This document shows, piece by piece, positions 24,899 to 33,162 of a stretch of DNA of 64,000 nucleotides. This DNA is from Chryseobacterium indoltheticum (GTDB lineage Bacteria; Bacteroidota; Bacteroidia; Flavobacteriales; Weeksellaceae). Every line of letters starts with the position of its first letter. Within the stretch, counting starts at the first letter, position 1. The notes under the pieces were generated by a model. That model did not search any database. It had not been told where the DNA came from and saw only the letters and a list, made by a program, of their open reading frames with translations. The stretch is from positions 124,001 to 188,000 of the forward strand of contig NZ_CP033929.1 of NCBI RefSeq assembly GCF_003815915.1, written 5' to 3'. A program made the position numbers and the translations under genes.

Positions 24899-26575
24899 AT
24901 GAAAAAATATTCTTCTAAAAGGAGTATTCAGGTACTTGCCAATATTCTTCATCAGTACAACATTGTAGACGTTGTGATATCTCCGGGATCCAGAAATGCT
25001 CCTCTGGCCATTCATTTTTCAGAAATGGATGATTTCAACTGTTTCAGCATTGTTGATGAAAGAAGTGCGGCTTTCGTAGCTCTCGGAATGGCAATGAGTG
25101 AGAAAAAACCTGTTGCAATTACCTGTACAAGCGGTTCTGCAGCGGCAAATTATTATCCTGCAGTTACCGAAGCTTTTTATCAGAATATTCCATTGTTGAT
25201 TTTAACGGCAGACCGACCGACGGATTATGTCGATTTGTTTGATGGACAAACAATCAGACAAAACAACCTTTTTCATCAGCATTCTTACGGAGATTTTCAG
25301 TTAGTTGAAGACAGTAAAGACGATGCCGAAAACATCAATTCAGGCCTTATAAAAAAAGCAATTGAGCTTTGTTTTGAAAAACAAGGTCCGGTGCATATCA
25401 ATATTCCGTTGGAAGAGCCTTTGTATGATTTGGTTTCAGAACTTCCAACTTTCCCTGAAGTGGAGAAAACCATAAAAAAGAAAGATTACGAGCTTCCTTC
25501 AAATTTAGTTGCAGACTGGAATACTTCACAGAGAATCATGATTCTTGTGGGTACCAAAGGCTACAGCGCAGAGCTTGAAAACCAGCTCACACAATTGGTA
25601 AAAAACCATTCGGTTGTCGTGTTAAGCGAAGCGAATTCTAATTTGTATCATGAGAAATTTTTCAGGCATATCGACCGATATATTTTTGCATTCACAGAAG
25701 AAGATTTTAAGACTTACGCACCCGATTTATTGATTACTGTCGGGCAAAATGTGGTTTCTAAAAAAGTAAAGCAATTTTTAAGAAATGCACATCCGAAACA
25801 GCATTGGCATTTGGATGAGGTTTGGCAGCCCGATACTTATTTTTCTTTAACCCAGAAAATAGAAGTAAAGCCTGAACTATTCTTTTCTAAATTATTAAAT
25901 TTCATCAACTTAGAACCAAGGCCTTATTATAATCTTTGGGATGTTTTAAGAGATAAAAAAGATAAAAAACATAATGATTTCTTAAATCTAATCGAGTTTT
26001 CAGATTTTTATTTCTTTAATAAAGCTTCACAAAGCATTCCGGAGAATTACAATGTACACTTCAGTAATTCATCGGCGATACGCTACGCACAATTATTCGA
26101 TTTTGGTAAAAGAAAAATGTACTGTAATCGCGGAACAAGCGGAATCGACGGTTGTACTTCCACGGCAATGGGCTTTGCCATTAAGAACAAAAACCCAACT
26201 TTATTGATTACAGGCGACTTAAGCTTTTTCTATGACATCAATGGTTTGTGGAATCAATATATTCCGCCGTTTACAAGAATTATCATTTTTAATAATGGTG
26301 AAGGAAATATTTTTAAAATAATTCCTGGTCCTGGAAATGCTAACTCAAATACAGTTGATGAATTCATTTCTACAAAGCATCATAAGAATGCTGAGTTTAT
26401 GGCTAAACATTTTGGTTTTTCTTATGTAAAAGTAGATGATGACGGAACTTTAGACCGGGTTTTTGAAAATTTCTTCAAGCCGGATTTACAACCTAAAATA
26501 ATGGAAGTCAATACGCAAGGTCAAAATAATGCAGCTACACAAAAAGCTTATTTTAATTTTTTGAAGGAAGTTTAA
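24899..26575 (+). CDS. menD: 2-succinyl-5-enolpyruvyl-6-hydroxy-3-cyclohexene-1-carboxylate synthase MenD
   Basis: 558 residues. First committed ThDP-dependent step of menaquinone synthesis, joining isochorismate and 2-oxoglutarate. The N-terminal VDVVISPGSRNAPLAIHFSE and DERSAAFVALGMAM blocks are diagnostic, as is NRGTSGIDGCTSTAMGFAI. The ThDP/Mg motif runs from GDLSFFYDINGLWNQYI to IIIFNNGEGNIFK. Menaquinone is the respiratory quinone of this group. No other men gene is adjacent in the window. Confidence 0.97.
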   Translation: MKKYSSKRSIQVLANILHQYNIVDVVISPGSRNAPLAIHFSEMDDFNCFSIVDERSAAFVALGMAMSEKKPVAITCTSGSAAANYYPAVTEAFYQNIPLLILTADRPTDYVDLFDGQTIRQNNLFHQHSYGDFQLVEDSKDDAENINSGLIKKAIELCFEKQGPVHINIPLEEPLYDLVSELPTFPEVEKTIKKKDYELPSNLVADWNTSQRIMILVGTKGYSAELENQLTQLVKNHSVVVLSEANSNLYHEKFFRHIDRYIFAFTEEDFKTYAPDLLITVGQNVVSKKVKQFLRNAHPKQHWHLDEVWQPDTYFSLTQKIEVKPELFFSKLLNFINLEPRPYYNLWDVLRDKKDKKHNDFLNLIEFSDFYFFNKASQSIPENYNVHFSNSSAIRYAQLFDFGKRKMYCNRGTSGIDGCTSTAMGFAIKNKNPTLLITGDLSFFYDINGLWNQYIPPFTRIIIFNNGEGNIFKIIPGPGNANSNTVDEFISTKHHKNAEFMAKHFGFSYVKVDDDGTLDRVFENFFKPDLQPKIMEVNTQGQNNAATQKAYFNFLKEV

Positions 26576-26649
26576 AATAGATTTGAACCATTAAGAAGAA
26601 TTAAGTTGTGAGGAAGATTAAGAAAAAATCCTAAACTTTAATGATAAAA

Positions 26650-26683
26650 AAAAGCAGATTTATAATTAAATAAATCTGCTTTT
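26650..26683. terminator. bidirectional hairpin terminator
   Basis: AAAAGCAGATTTA and its exact complement TAAATCTGCTTTT around eight bases, between the converging menD and pabC genes. Confidence 0.85.
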
Positions 26684-26721
26684 CTATTTAATCTGTAAGA
26701 AAAATATTTTAAAAGAGTTAT

Positions 26722-27348
26722 CTAAATATCCAGATAATCATCATTTCCCGGGAGATTGGTGATTTTATGAATTGGGTAAATAAACATATCATCAAAGTCA
26801 TTCAGCGCATTAATCAACTGAAAATGTGAGAATTCCTTAATGTTTTGCAATGTAATTTCCGCTTCTTTTATTTTCTTTTTCTTTAAAAGATACTGTCTTT
26901 GAACTCCATTTAAAAGGTAAGTAGACGGTGTAAACCAGTCTTTTCCTTTCTGAAACAGAAGATTAGAAAAAGAAGTGTCTGTGATGTGATTATTCTTTAC
27001 AATAATAATTTCCTCAGCTTTAGATTTCATCTTCATTTTCTCCAGTTCTTTGCGGTCTTCAAACTTAAAAGAATAATCGTAGATGTTATTTTCTACCAAC
27101 TGAAAATCCTGTACTTCGGGAATTGCATAAGGAATCATCATGGTTCTGAATTTTTTATCCAAATCATACGTCAATCTTAATTTGTATAAACCGTCTTCGT
27201 CATGATTGAGATTTTTAAAAATTTTCTCCAAATCGATAGAGCCTTCTTTCCCAAAATGGGCGAAAGTCTCGTTCACACGCTTCTGGTGAAATTCCAGCAG
27301 GAACAATTCCTGATCTTCTACTTTAATACTTTCAATGAATTGGGACAT
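26722..27348 (-). CDS. pabC: aminotransferase class IV, probable 4-amino-4-deoxychorismate lyase
   Basis: 208 residues, shorter than canonical ~270-residue PabC but typical of the compact flavobacterial form. The segment AEEIIIVKNNHITDTSFSNLLFQKG matches the fold-IV core, with WFTPSTYLLNGVQRQYLL contributing the cofactor loop. The start overlaps the upstream pabB by 17 bases. The pair would turn chorismate (with a glutaminase) to p-aminobenzoate for folate; folD lies elsewhere in the window. Assignment rests strongly on the pabB neighbour. Confidence 0.85.
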   Translation of the reverse strand: MSQFIESIKVEDQELFLLEFHQKRVNETFAHFGKEGSIDLEKIFKNLNHDEDGLYKLRLTYDLDKKFRTMMIPYAIPEVQDFQLVENNIYDYSFKFEDRKELEKMKMKSKAEEIIIVKNNHITDTSFSNLLFQKGKDWFTPSTYLLNGVQRQYLLKKKKIKEAEITLQNIKEFSHFQLINALNDFDDMFIYPIHKITNLPGNDDYLDI

Positions 27349-28276
27349 AAATTTTGTTTTTCATTTCCTGATACTCGTCTTCTAACCTGCTCATGTGCGT
27401 AATACCGCCACCGCTCTTGAAATACAGCTGATCGCCTTCTTTTTCTATAAAACGAATCATCACACAACTGTCTAGATTTTTACCATCAAACCAACCGCAA
27501 ACTCCGGTATAAAAACCTCTTTCAAAGCCTTCTGCTTCAAGAATAATTTCTAAAGTTTTAGGTTTTGGAGCTCCTAAAATTGAGCCTGCAGGCAAAAGCT
27601 TTTGCATTATGCTTCCTACTTTACCTTTAAATTCAGATTTTAAATTTCCCGAAATTTCAGAACTCATCGCATACAAATCTTTCTGTTTTGTTTTCAGAAA
27701 ATCTATATGCTGAAATTTGTCAACCTTTACATCATCTGCCACCATGCTCAAATCATTTCTAAGCAAATCAACAACGGTATAATGTTCGGCTTTTTCTTTT
27801 TTATCGTTCTTCAAAACCTCTGCAGCATTCTTTACGGAAGCATCAATCGTGCCTTTCATCGGAAAAGTAAGGATTTTATCATCAACGATCTTTACAAAAG
27901 TTTCAGGAGAAAAAAATACGAAAAAATCTTTATATAAAACCTTATATTTTGCCTGAGAATGATGAAAAATTTCTTCTAAACTGAGATTGGTTTCAATTTT
28001 TGTTTTCCTTGTATAGTTGGTAAGATAAGAATTTCCCTGCCGAATATTTTTCTGAACGTGGTCAAAACCTTTTTTAAAGCTTTTCAATGATTCAGGAAAA
28101 GATTTCAATTCTATTTCTTTTCCTAAAGCTTCCTGCTCATTTACATTCGAAAAACCCTGAAAATCAATCAATAAACCATTTTTACTAATTTCATTTTCTG
28201 TGAAAACCTCTACCTTATCAACCAGAAAGTCTATAATAAAGAAAAAGGGAACTTTCTGATGTGAAAGTTCGTCCAT
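27332..28276 (-). CDS. pabB: aminodeoxychorismate synthase component I
   Basis: 314 residues from the ATG at 28276. Makes 4-amino-4-deoxychorismate from chorismate and ammonia. Recognised by FPMKGTIDASV, ELLRNDLSMV-like TVVDLLRNDLSMVADDVKV, PAGSILGAPKPKTLEII and RGFYTGVCGWFDG, all signatures of the chorismate-binding domain. I chose this start because the promoter -7 box is at 28314-28321 and would put the RNA start near 28307; an ATG at 28309 would then lie at or before it. The N-terminal anthranilate-like domain is reduced. The glutaminase PabA is not in the window. Confidence 0.92.
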   Translation of the reverse strand: MDELSHQKVPFFFIIDFLVDKVEVFTENEISKNGLLIDFQGFSNVNEQEALGKEIELKSFPESLKSFKKGFDHVQKNIRQGNSYLTNYTRKTKIETNLSLEEIFHHSQAKYKVLYKDFFVFFSPETFVKIVDDKILTFPMKGTIDASVKNAAEVLKNDKKEKAEHYTVVDLLRNDLSMVADDVKVDKFQHIDFLKTKQKDLYAMSSEISGNLKSEFKGKVGSIMQKLLPAGSILGAPKPKTLEIILEAEGFERGFYTGVCGWFDGKNLDSCVMIRFIEKEGDQLYFKSGGGITHMSRLEDEYQEMKNKIYVPIH

Positions 28277-28313
28277 TTGAATAAATTTTTGATGATTCGC
28301 CAAAAACATTCCG

Positions 28314-28346
28314 CAAAAGTAGTTATTGATGTTTACTTTTGCACAA
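28314..28346 (-). promoter_or_regulatory. promoter TTG-N22-TACTTTTG for pabB-pabC
   Basis: Minus-strand TACTTTTG at 28321-28314 and TTG at 28346-28344. A plus-strand TACTTTTG at 28334-28341 lies within the same interval, so divergent promoters overlap here, the second for the membrane-protein gene at 28356. Confidence 0.55.
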
Positions 28347-28355
28347 AATATTTTC

Positions 28356-29090
28356 ATGCAGCAGCAATATCCACAAAAACCGGGAATCGATTTTATCTTA
28401 AAACAGGCATTTTTTTATTGGAATAAGACTTTGATATACCAAATGATTTTTTCAGTTATTTATATGGCTTTATTTTCTACGGTATTCATGTACTTTTCGG
28501 GTCGATACGGAATTATGGATCAGTTTCTCGGTGCCATGTCTGATTATATGAAAATAGGACCTGCAGGGCTAGAAGCCTATAAAAATAATATTTCAACAAT
28601 CATTTCTAGTGAAGGATTTCAGAACTTTTATCTTGGAATGGTAGGAACACTTATTTTTCTTTATCCTTTAAACTTAGGTTTTTTTCAGATTTTCAGAAAA
28701 ATTGACCTTAAAGAGAATGTTGAGTTAAAAGATTTATTTGCAGGCTACAATGGTCTGAATTTCTTCAGATATGCAAGCTATTTTATATTCTGGTATTTTT
28801 TATACAGCATTATTGCTCAAACCCTCATTCTTCCGGTCATTTGGGTAATGATCACCTTGTTTGTAGCGCCACTAATGTTTTTTCAGAACAAAACTATTTT
28901 TGAGGGAATCGCATTAAACTGGAAAGCTTTAAAAATGTTTTTCATCGAAATATTAGTTTGTACAATAGTGGCAGTTTTATTTAAATACATTGGATTTGGA
29001 ATCTTTTTGATCGGTGGATTATTCACTTTTCCATTTTGGAATGCGATGATTTATTCTCTTTACAAGACTATTTTCAAAGAGGAAGCATAA
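28356..29090 (+). CDS. multi-pass membrane protein of unknown function
   Basis: 244 residues from the ATG at 28356 (MQQQYPQKPGIDFILKQAF); an in-frame ATG 30 bases earlier overlaps the promoter region and is less likely. Five or so hydrophobic segments are evident, including YQMIFSVIYMALFSTVFMYF, FYLGMVGTLIFLYPLNLGFF and FKYIGFGIFLIGGLFTFPFW. A plus-strand TACTTTTG lies 15 bases before the start. I do not recognise a functional family. It is followed by the AI-2E-type transporter gene after 62 bases. Confidence 0.78.
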   Translation: MQQQYPQKPGIDFILKQAFFYWNKTLIYQMIFSVIYMALFSTVFMYFSGRYGIMDQFLGAMSDYMKIGPAGLEAYKNNISTIISSEGFQNFYLGMVGTLIFLYPLNLGFFQIFRKIDLKENVELKDLFAGYNGLNFFRYASYFIFWYFLYSIIAQTLILPVIWVMITLFVAPLMFFQNKTIFEGIALNWKALKMFFIEILVCTIVAVLFKYIGFGIFLIGGLFTFPFWNAMIYSLYKTIFKEEA

Positions 29091-29152
29091 TATGTAAGCC
29101 GTGGTATTGCTTTTGTTATGAGAAAGGTTAAATTTACTTCTAAATAAAAACT

Positions 29153-30253
29153 ATGAAAATGCCACATAAAGAGAAACATATCAGCAGCATTGCCATCAAA
29201 CAGGTCTTTTTGCTAACCATTATTTTAGTTTTAGGGGGCTTAATCTGTTTTAATCTTGCGCTTTTCATTCCTTCCGTTTTGGGAGCGATAACGATTTACG
29301 TAGTCTGCCGCAAATATAATTTTTACCTGCAAGAAGAGCGAAAATGGAAACCCTGGGCTTCATCTCTGGTCCTTATGCTGGCCAGTTTAATTATAATTAT
29401 TCTTCCTGTATATTTAATCGTTGATTTATTGATCGAAAAGCTTGGTAATGCACAGGCTTACATGGAAAAGTTTAATATTTTTATTGCTAAAATTCATGAT
29501 TTCATTGATAAAGAAACAGGTATAAATATTCTTAGCAAAGAAAACATGGCAAAGGTCAAAGAATTTGCCGGAAAATATTCTACCTCAGCATTAAGCGGAA
29601 CTTTTAATACTCTGACGGTAGTGATGTCGATGTATTTTATTCTTTACTTTATGTTTGAAAAACCAAGATTTTTTGAAAGAATTTTGGCATCAGCTGCTCC
29701 TTTAAAAAGAGCAAATGTTTCTTTAATTGGCGAAAAAATGCGTAAGCTGATTATGGCCAATGCGATTGGTCTTCCTGTTGTTGCTTTAGGACAAGGTATT
29801 ATCGCATTAATTGGTTATTTTATCTTTGGTGCGCCAAGCCCTATTTTATTGTTTGCATTAACTGCTGCTGCATCGATGATTCCGATTGTGGGAGCGGCGA
29901 TAGTATATGCCCCAATTTGTATTTTTATGATCGCTGAAGGCCAGACAGGACCCGGAATTGGTCTTGGATTGTATTGTGTAATTGTTGTGGGATTAACGGA
30001 TAATGTACTTCGTTTCACATTGCTTAAAAAATTGGAAGATATTCACCCTTTAAATACCGTTTTCGGAATTATTATGGGGATGAATTTATTTGGGTTTATG
30101 GGATTAATTTTCGGGCCCATTCTAGTATCATTTACATTACTGCTTATTCAGGTATATAGAAATGAGTTTTCTGATGATGAAACTCCTGAACTTCAACTTT
30201 CAGAAAAAGACCGTGAAGAAGAATTAGAAAATAAAATTGATTTAATAGTTTAA
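29153..30253 (+). CDS. AI-2E-family transporter
   Basis: 366 residues with about eight hydrophobic segments. The family hallmarks are the central KLIMANAIGLPVVALGQGII and the PSPILLFALTAAASMIPIVG / GLTDNVLRFTLL region, followed by HPLNTVFGIIMGMNLFGFMG. Members (TqsA/YdiK type) export various solutes; a role in autoinducer-2 transport is not implied. The acidic tail (EDREEELENKID-like) is cytoplasmic. The next gene begins two bases after the stop. Confidence 0.9.
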   Translation: MKMPHKEKHISSIAIKQVFLLTIILVLGGLICFNLALFIPSVLGAITIYVVCRKYNFYLQEERKWKPWASSLVLMLASLIIIILPVYLIVDLLIEKLGNAQAYMEKFNIFIAKIHDFIDKETGINILSKENMAKVKEFAGKYSTSALSGTFNTLTVVMSMYFILYFMFEKPRFFERILASAAPLKRANVSLIGEKMRKLIMANAIGLPVVALGQGIIALIGYFIFGAPSPILLFALTAAASMIPIVGAAIVYAPICIFMIAEGQTGPGIGLGLYCVIVVGLTDNVLRFTLLKKLEDIHPLNTVFGIIMGMNLFGFMGLIFGPILVSFTLLLIQVYRNEFSDDETPELQLSEKDREEELENKIDLIV

Positions 30254-30255
30254 AA

Positions 30256-30522
30256 ATGGAGCAGGGAATAAATCCTGAAATTTTACAGGAAATATGTGTT
30301 GTAAAAATGCCTTTCGGAAAATATAAAGACACCGTTTTGGCTGATCTTCCAATCAGTTATCTGGAGTGGTTTCACCGTCAAGGTATGCCGCCAGGAAAAT
30401 TGGGAATGCAGCTTTCTACGATTTACGAAATAAAACTAAATGGTTTGATGGATTTGCTTACACCTCTTCGTGGCGGGAAAGTGAGTTATGAAAAACCTAA
30501 AACTAAGATTTATAAGTTTTAA
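30256..30522 (+). CDS. DUF3820 family protein
   Basis: 88 residues. The family core is VVKMPFGKYKDTVLADLPISYLEWF, followed by MPPGKLGMQLSTIYEIKLNG. DUF3820 proteins are small, soluble and of uncertain function; similar modules occur near exonuclease domains. It begins two bases after the AI-2E-family stop, so it shares its transcript. Confidence 0.85.
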   Translation: MEQGINPEILQEICVVKMPFGKYKDTVLADLPISYLEWFHRQGMPPGKLGMQLSTIYEIKLNGLMDLLTPLRGGKVSYEKPKTKIYKF

Positions 30523-30537
30523 AAGACTTTGCAAAAC

Positions 30538-30564
30538 TTCGGCGGTACTTTTGGTACCGCCGAA
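30538..30564. terminator. hairpin terminator
   Basis: TTCGGCGGTAC and GTACCGCCGAA around five bases, an unusually GC-rich 11-bp stem between the DUF3820 gene (plus) and VOC gene (minus). Confidence 0.8.
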
Positions 30565-30587
30565 TATATTTTCAAGCAAGGAATAAA

Positions 30588-30962
30588 TTATTTCGGTTCC
30601 CACAATTCAACCTTATTTCCTTCCAAATCAAGAATGTGAACAAATTTTCCAAAATCATACACTGCAATTTCGTCAAGAATTGTTACTCCTTCTTTTTTTA
30701 ATTCTTCAACCAATGTTTCTAAATTTTCAACAGTATAATTAATCATAAACTCTCTTGTAGAAGGCTCGAAATAATCTGTTGTTTCTTTAGTTGGGCTCCA
30801 GGTCAATGATCCTTTTGCATCAGAATCGGACATTTGTTTCCAATCAAAAGTTGCTCCGTAGTCATTGGTATCAATCCCTAAATGACTTTTGTACCATTCT
30901 TTCAATTTGATAGGATCTTTACATTTGAAGAAAATGCCTCCAATTCCTGTAACTCTTTTCAT
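30588..30962 (-). CDS. VOC/glyoxalase-fold protein
   Basis: 124 residues with the paired beta-alpha-beta-beta-beta pattern. Starts GIGGIFFKCKDPIKLKEWYKSH and ends HILDLEGNKVELWEPK, whose Glu is a usual metal ligand in this superfamily. Members include glyoxalase I, dioxygenases and resistance proteins; the substrate is not predictable here. It lies 27 bases from uvrB on the same strand and may be co-transcribed. Confidence 0.85.
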   Translation of the reverse strand: MKRVTGIGGIFFKCKDPIKLKEWYKSHLGIDTNDYGATFDWKQMSDSDAKGSLTWSPTKETTDYFEPSTREFMINYTVENLETLVEELKKEGVTILDEIAVYDFGKFVHILDLEGNKVELWEPK

Positions 30963-30989
30963 GATATAGTTTTAAAGTAATTTAACTTC

Positions 30990-32981
30990 TTACGCTCTTA
31001 AAGCAGCAATTTCGTCTCTAAGTTTTGCAGCTTTTATGAAATCTAGATTCTTTGCAGCAGCTTCCATTTCTTTTTGCTTCTGCCCAATCATTTTCTCAAT
31101 ATCTTCAGTTGCGTAGGATGCTTTTACTTCTGCAACTTTCTGAGTAATTTCTTTCTGAGTATATCTTTCATCAGGGAAATCTTTACTTCTTCCGACAAGG
31201 TTTTCTGAGATTTTCTTGTTCAATGCCATCGGAACTTTTCCGTGTTCTTCATTATACTGCATTTGTTTTGCACGGCGATATTCGGTTTCATCCAAAGTTG
31301 CCTGCATCGATTTGGTGATTTTATCGGCATACATAATTGCTCTACCATTGATATTTCTTGCAGCACGCCCCACTGTCTGAATCATAGATCTTCTGCTTCT
31401 CAACATTCCCTCTTTATCGGCATCTAAAATTGCAACCAATGAAACTTCAGGTAAATCAAGACCTTCTCTCAATAAATTGACACCAATTAAGACATCAAAA
31501 ACTCCAAGACGCAAATCCTGCATAATCTGAATACGCTCCAAAGTCTCAACATCCGAGTGAATATATCTCGTTCTGATTCCGAATTTTGTGAAATATTTTG
31601 TGAGTTCTTCCGCCATTTTTTTGGTTAAAGTGGTCACCAAAACTCTTTCGTCAATTTCAGCACGCTTATTTATTTCTTCCATTAAATCATCAATCTGATT
31701 TAAGGAAGGTCTTATTTCAATTATTGGATCTAAAAGTCCTGTCGGACGGATAATCTGTTCAATATATTCTCCACCGGTTTTTTCCAGCTCATAATCTGCC
31801 GGGGTTGCCGAAACATAAATTACCTGATTTTGAATCGCCTCAAATTCTTCAAACTTTAAAGGTCTGTTATCCATCGCTGCTGGTAATCGGAAACCATATT
31901 CCACCAAAGCTTCCTTTCTGCTTCTGTCACCACCGTACATCGCATGAACTTGTGGAACCGTAACGTGGCTTTCATCAATCACCATTAAGAAATCTTTTGG
32001 AAAGTAATCTAAAAGACAGAACGGGCGAGATCCCGGAAGCCTTCCGTCGAGATAACGTGAATAGTTTTCTATTCCTGAGCAATAACCGAGCTCTTTAATC
32101 ATTTCAAGGTCTAATTCTGTTCTTTCCTGCAGTCTTTTTGATTCTAAAGGCTTACCGATTTCGGAGAAGAAGTCGACCTGTTTTACCATATCATCCTGAA
32201 TGTTTTTTATCGCACCATTCAATGTTTCTTTTGTGGTTACGAAAAGATTGGCAGGATAAATCTGAATCTGGTCAAAATTGGAAGTTACATTTCCGGAAAC
32301 AGGATCAAAACTCTGAATTTTTTCGATTTCGTCCCCAAAAAACTGAACTCTTATTCCATTGTCTGCATACGCAGGAAATATATCGATGACATCCCCTTTT
32401 ACACGAAACGTCCCACGCTGGAAGTCCGCCAACGTTCTTGAATACAAAGCATTAACTAAAGAATGAAGTAACGCCGTTCGGGTAGTTTTTTCACCTATCT
32501 GAAGAGAAATTAAAGATTTATGGAATTCAGCAGGGTTTCCGACACCATAAATACATGATACTGAGGCTACAATCAAAATATCTCTTCTTCCTGAAAGTAA
32601 ACTTGCAATTGCCGAAAGACGTAATTTTTCTACCTCTTCGTTGATACTTAAATCTTTTTCTATGTAAGTTCCTGAACTTGCAATATAAGCTTCAGGCTGA
32701 TAGTAATCATAGTAACTTACGAAATACTCCACAGCATTTTCAGGAAAAAATTCTTTAAATTCCATAAAAAGCTGAGCTGCCAGAGTCTTGTTGTGTGCTA
32801 AAACCAACGTTGGTTTCTGAACATTGTTCACAACATTGGCAACGGTAAAAGTTTTCCCGGAACCTGTTACACCAAGCAATGTTTGATATTTTTCGCCAAT
32901 TTCTATTCCATCGGTCAATTTTTCAATTGCTTTGGGCTGATCTCCTGTAGGTTTATATTCTGATTGAAGTTTGAATTGCAT
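30990..32981 (-). CDS. uvrB: excinuclease ABC subunit B
   Basis: 663 residues, normal length. Damage-verifying helicase of nucleotide excision repair, acting between UvrA and UvrC. Walker A GVTGSGKT (37-44), the beta-hairpin region YFVSYYDYYQPEAYI, the DESHVT box (VIDESHVTVPQ), and motif VI QTVGRAARN are visible. The C-terminal UVR domain that binds UvrC is KEMEAAAKNLDFIKAAKLRDEI-like. A TAAATTTG element lies only five bases before the ATG. Confidence 0.98.
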   Translation of the reverse strand: MQFKLQSEYKPTGDQPKAIEKLTDGIEIGEKYQTLLGVTGSGKTFTVANVVNNVQKPTLVLAHNKTLAAQLFMEFKEFFPENAVEYFVSYYDYYQPEAYIASSGTYIEKDLSINEEVEKLRLSAIASLLSGRRDILIVASVSCIYGVGNPAEFHKSLISLQIGEKTTRTALLHSLVNALYSRTLADFQRGTFRVKGDVIDIFPAYADNGIRVQFFGDEIEKIQSFDPVSGNVTSNFDQIQIYPANLFVTTKETLNGAIKNIQDDMVKQVDFFSEIGKPLESKRLQERTELDLEMIKELGYCSGIENYSRYLDGRLPGSRPFCLLDYFPKDFLMVIDESHVTVPQVHAMYGGDRSRKEALVEYGFRLPAAMDNRPLKFEEFEAIQNQVIYVSATPADYELEKTGGEYIEQIIRPTGLLDPIIEIRPSLNQIDDLMEEINKRAEIDERVLVTTLTKKMAEELTKYFTKFGIRTRYIHSDVETLERIQIMQDLRLGVFDVLIGVNLLREGLDLPEVSLVAILDADKEGMLRSRRSMIQTVGRAARNINGRAIMYADKITKSMQATLDETEYRRAKQMQYNEEHGKVPMALNKKISENLVGRSKDFPDERYTQKEITQKVAEVKASYATEDIEKMIGQKQKEMEAAAKNLDFIKAAKLRDEIAALRA

Positions 32982-32985
32982 CTAA

Positions 32986-32993
32986 CAAATTTA
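32986..32993 (-). promoter_or_regulatory. -7 promoter element (TAAATTTG) at the uvrB start
   Basis: Minus-strand TAAATTTG at 32993-32986, placing the RNA start at or within a base or two of the ATG. No TTG is seen at a standard distance, so the call is moderate. Confidence 0.4.
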
Positions 32994-33102
32994 GGAAATA
33001 AAAAAATGCGAAGATGAAGAGTGAAGTCATAAAATTATGATTTCTCAATTGAAGAAGCTTATTAAAAAATAACTATTCTGATAAATCATTAATGCATCAA
33101 AA

Positions 33103-33129
33103 AACCGCAAAGTATAATACTTTACGGTT
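33103..33129 (-). terminator. hairpin terminator of the blaI-blaR1-like operon
   Basis: AACCGCAAAGTA and TACTTTACGGTT, 12-bp arms with one mismatch, 34 bases after the stop of the M56 gene and followed by T residues on the minus strand. Confidence 0.7.
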
Positions 33130-33162
33130 GGTTGTAATATCACTGAGTGAAATTATTTATAT

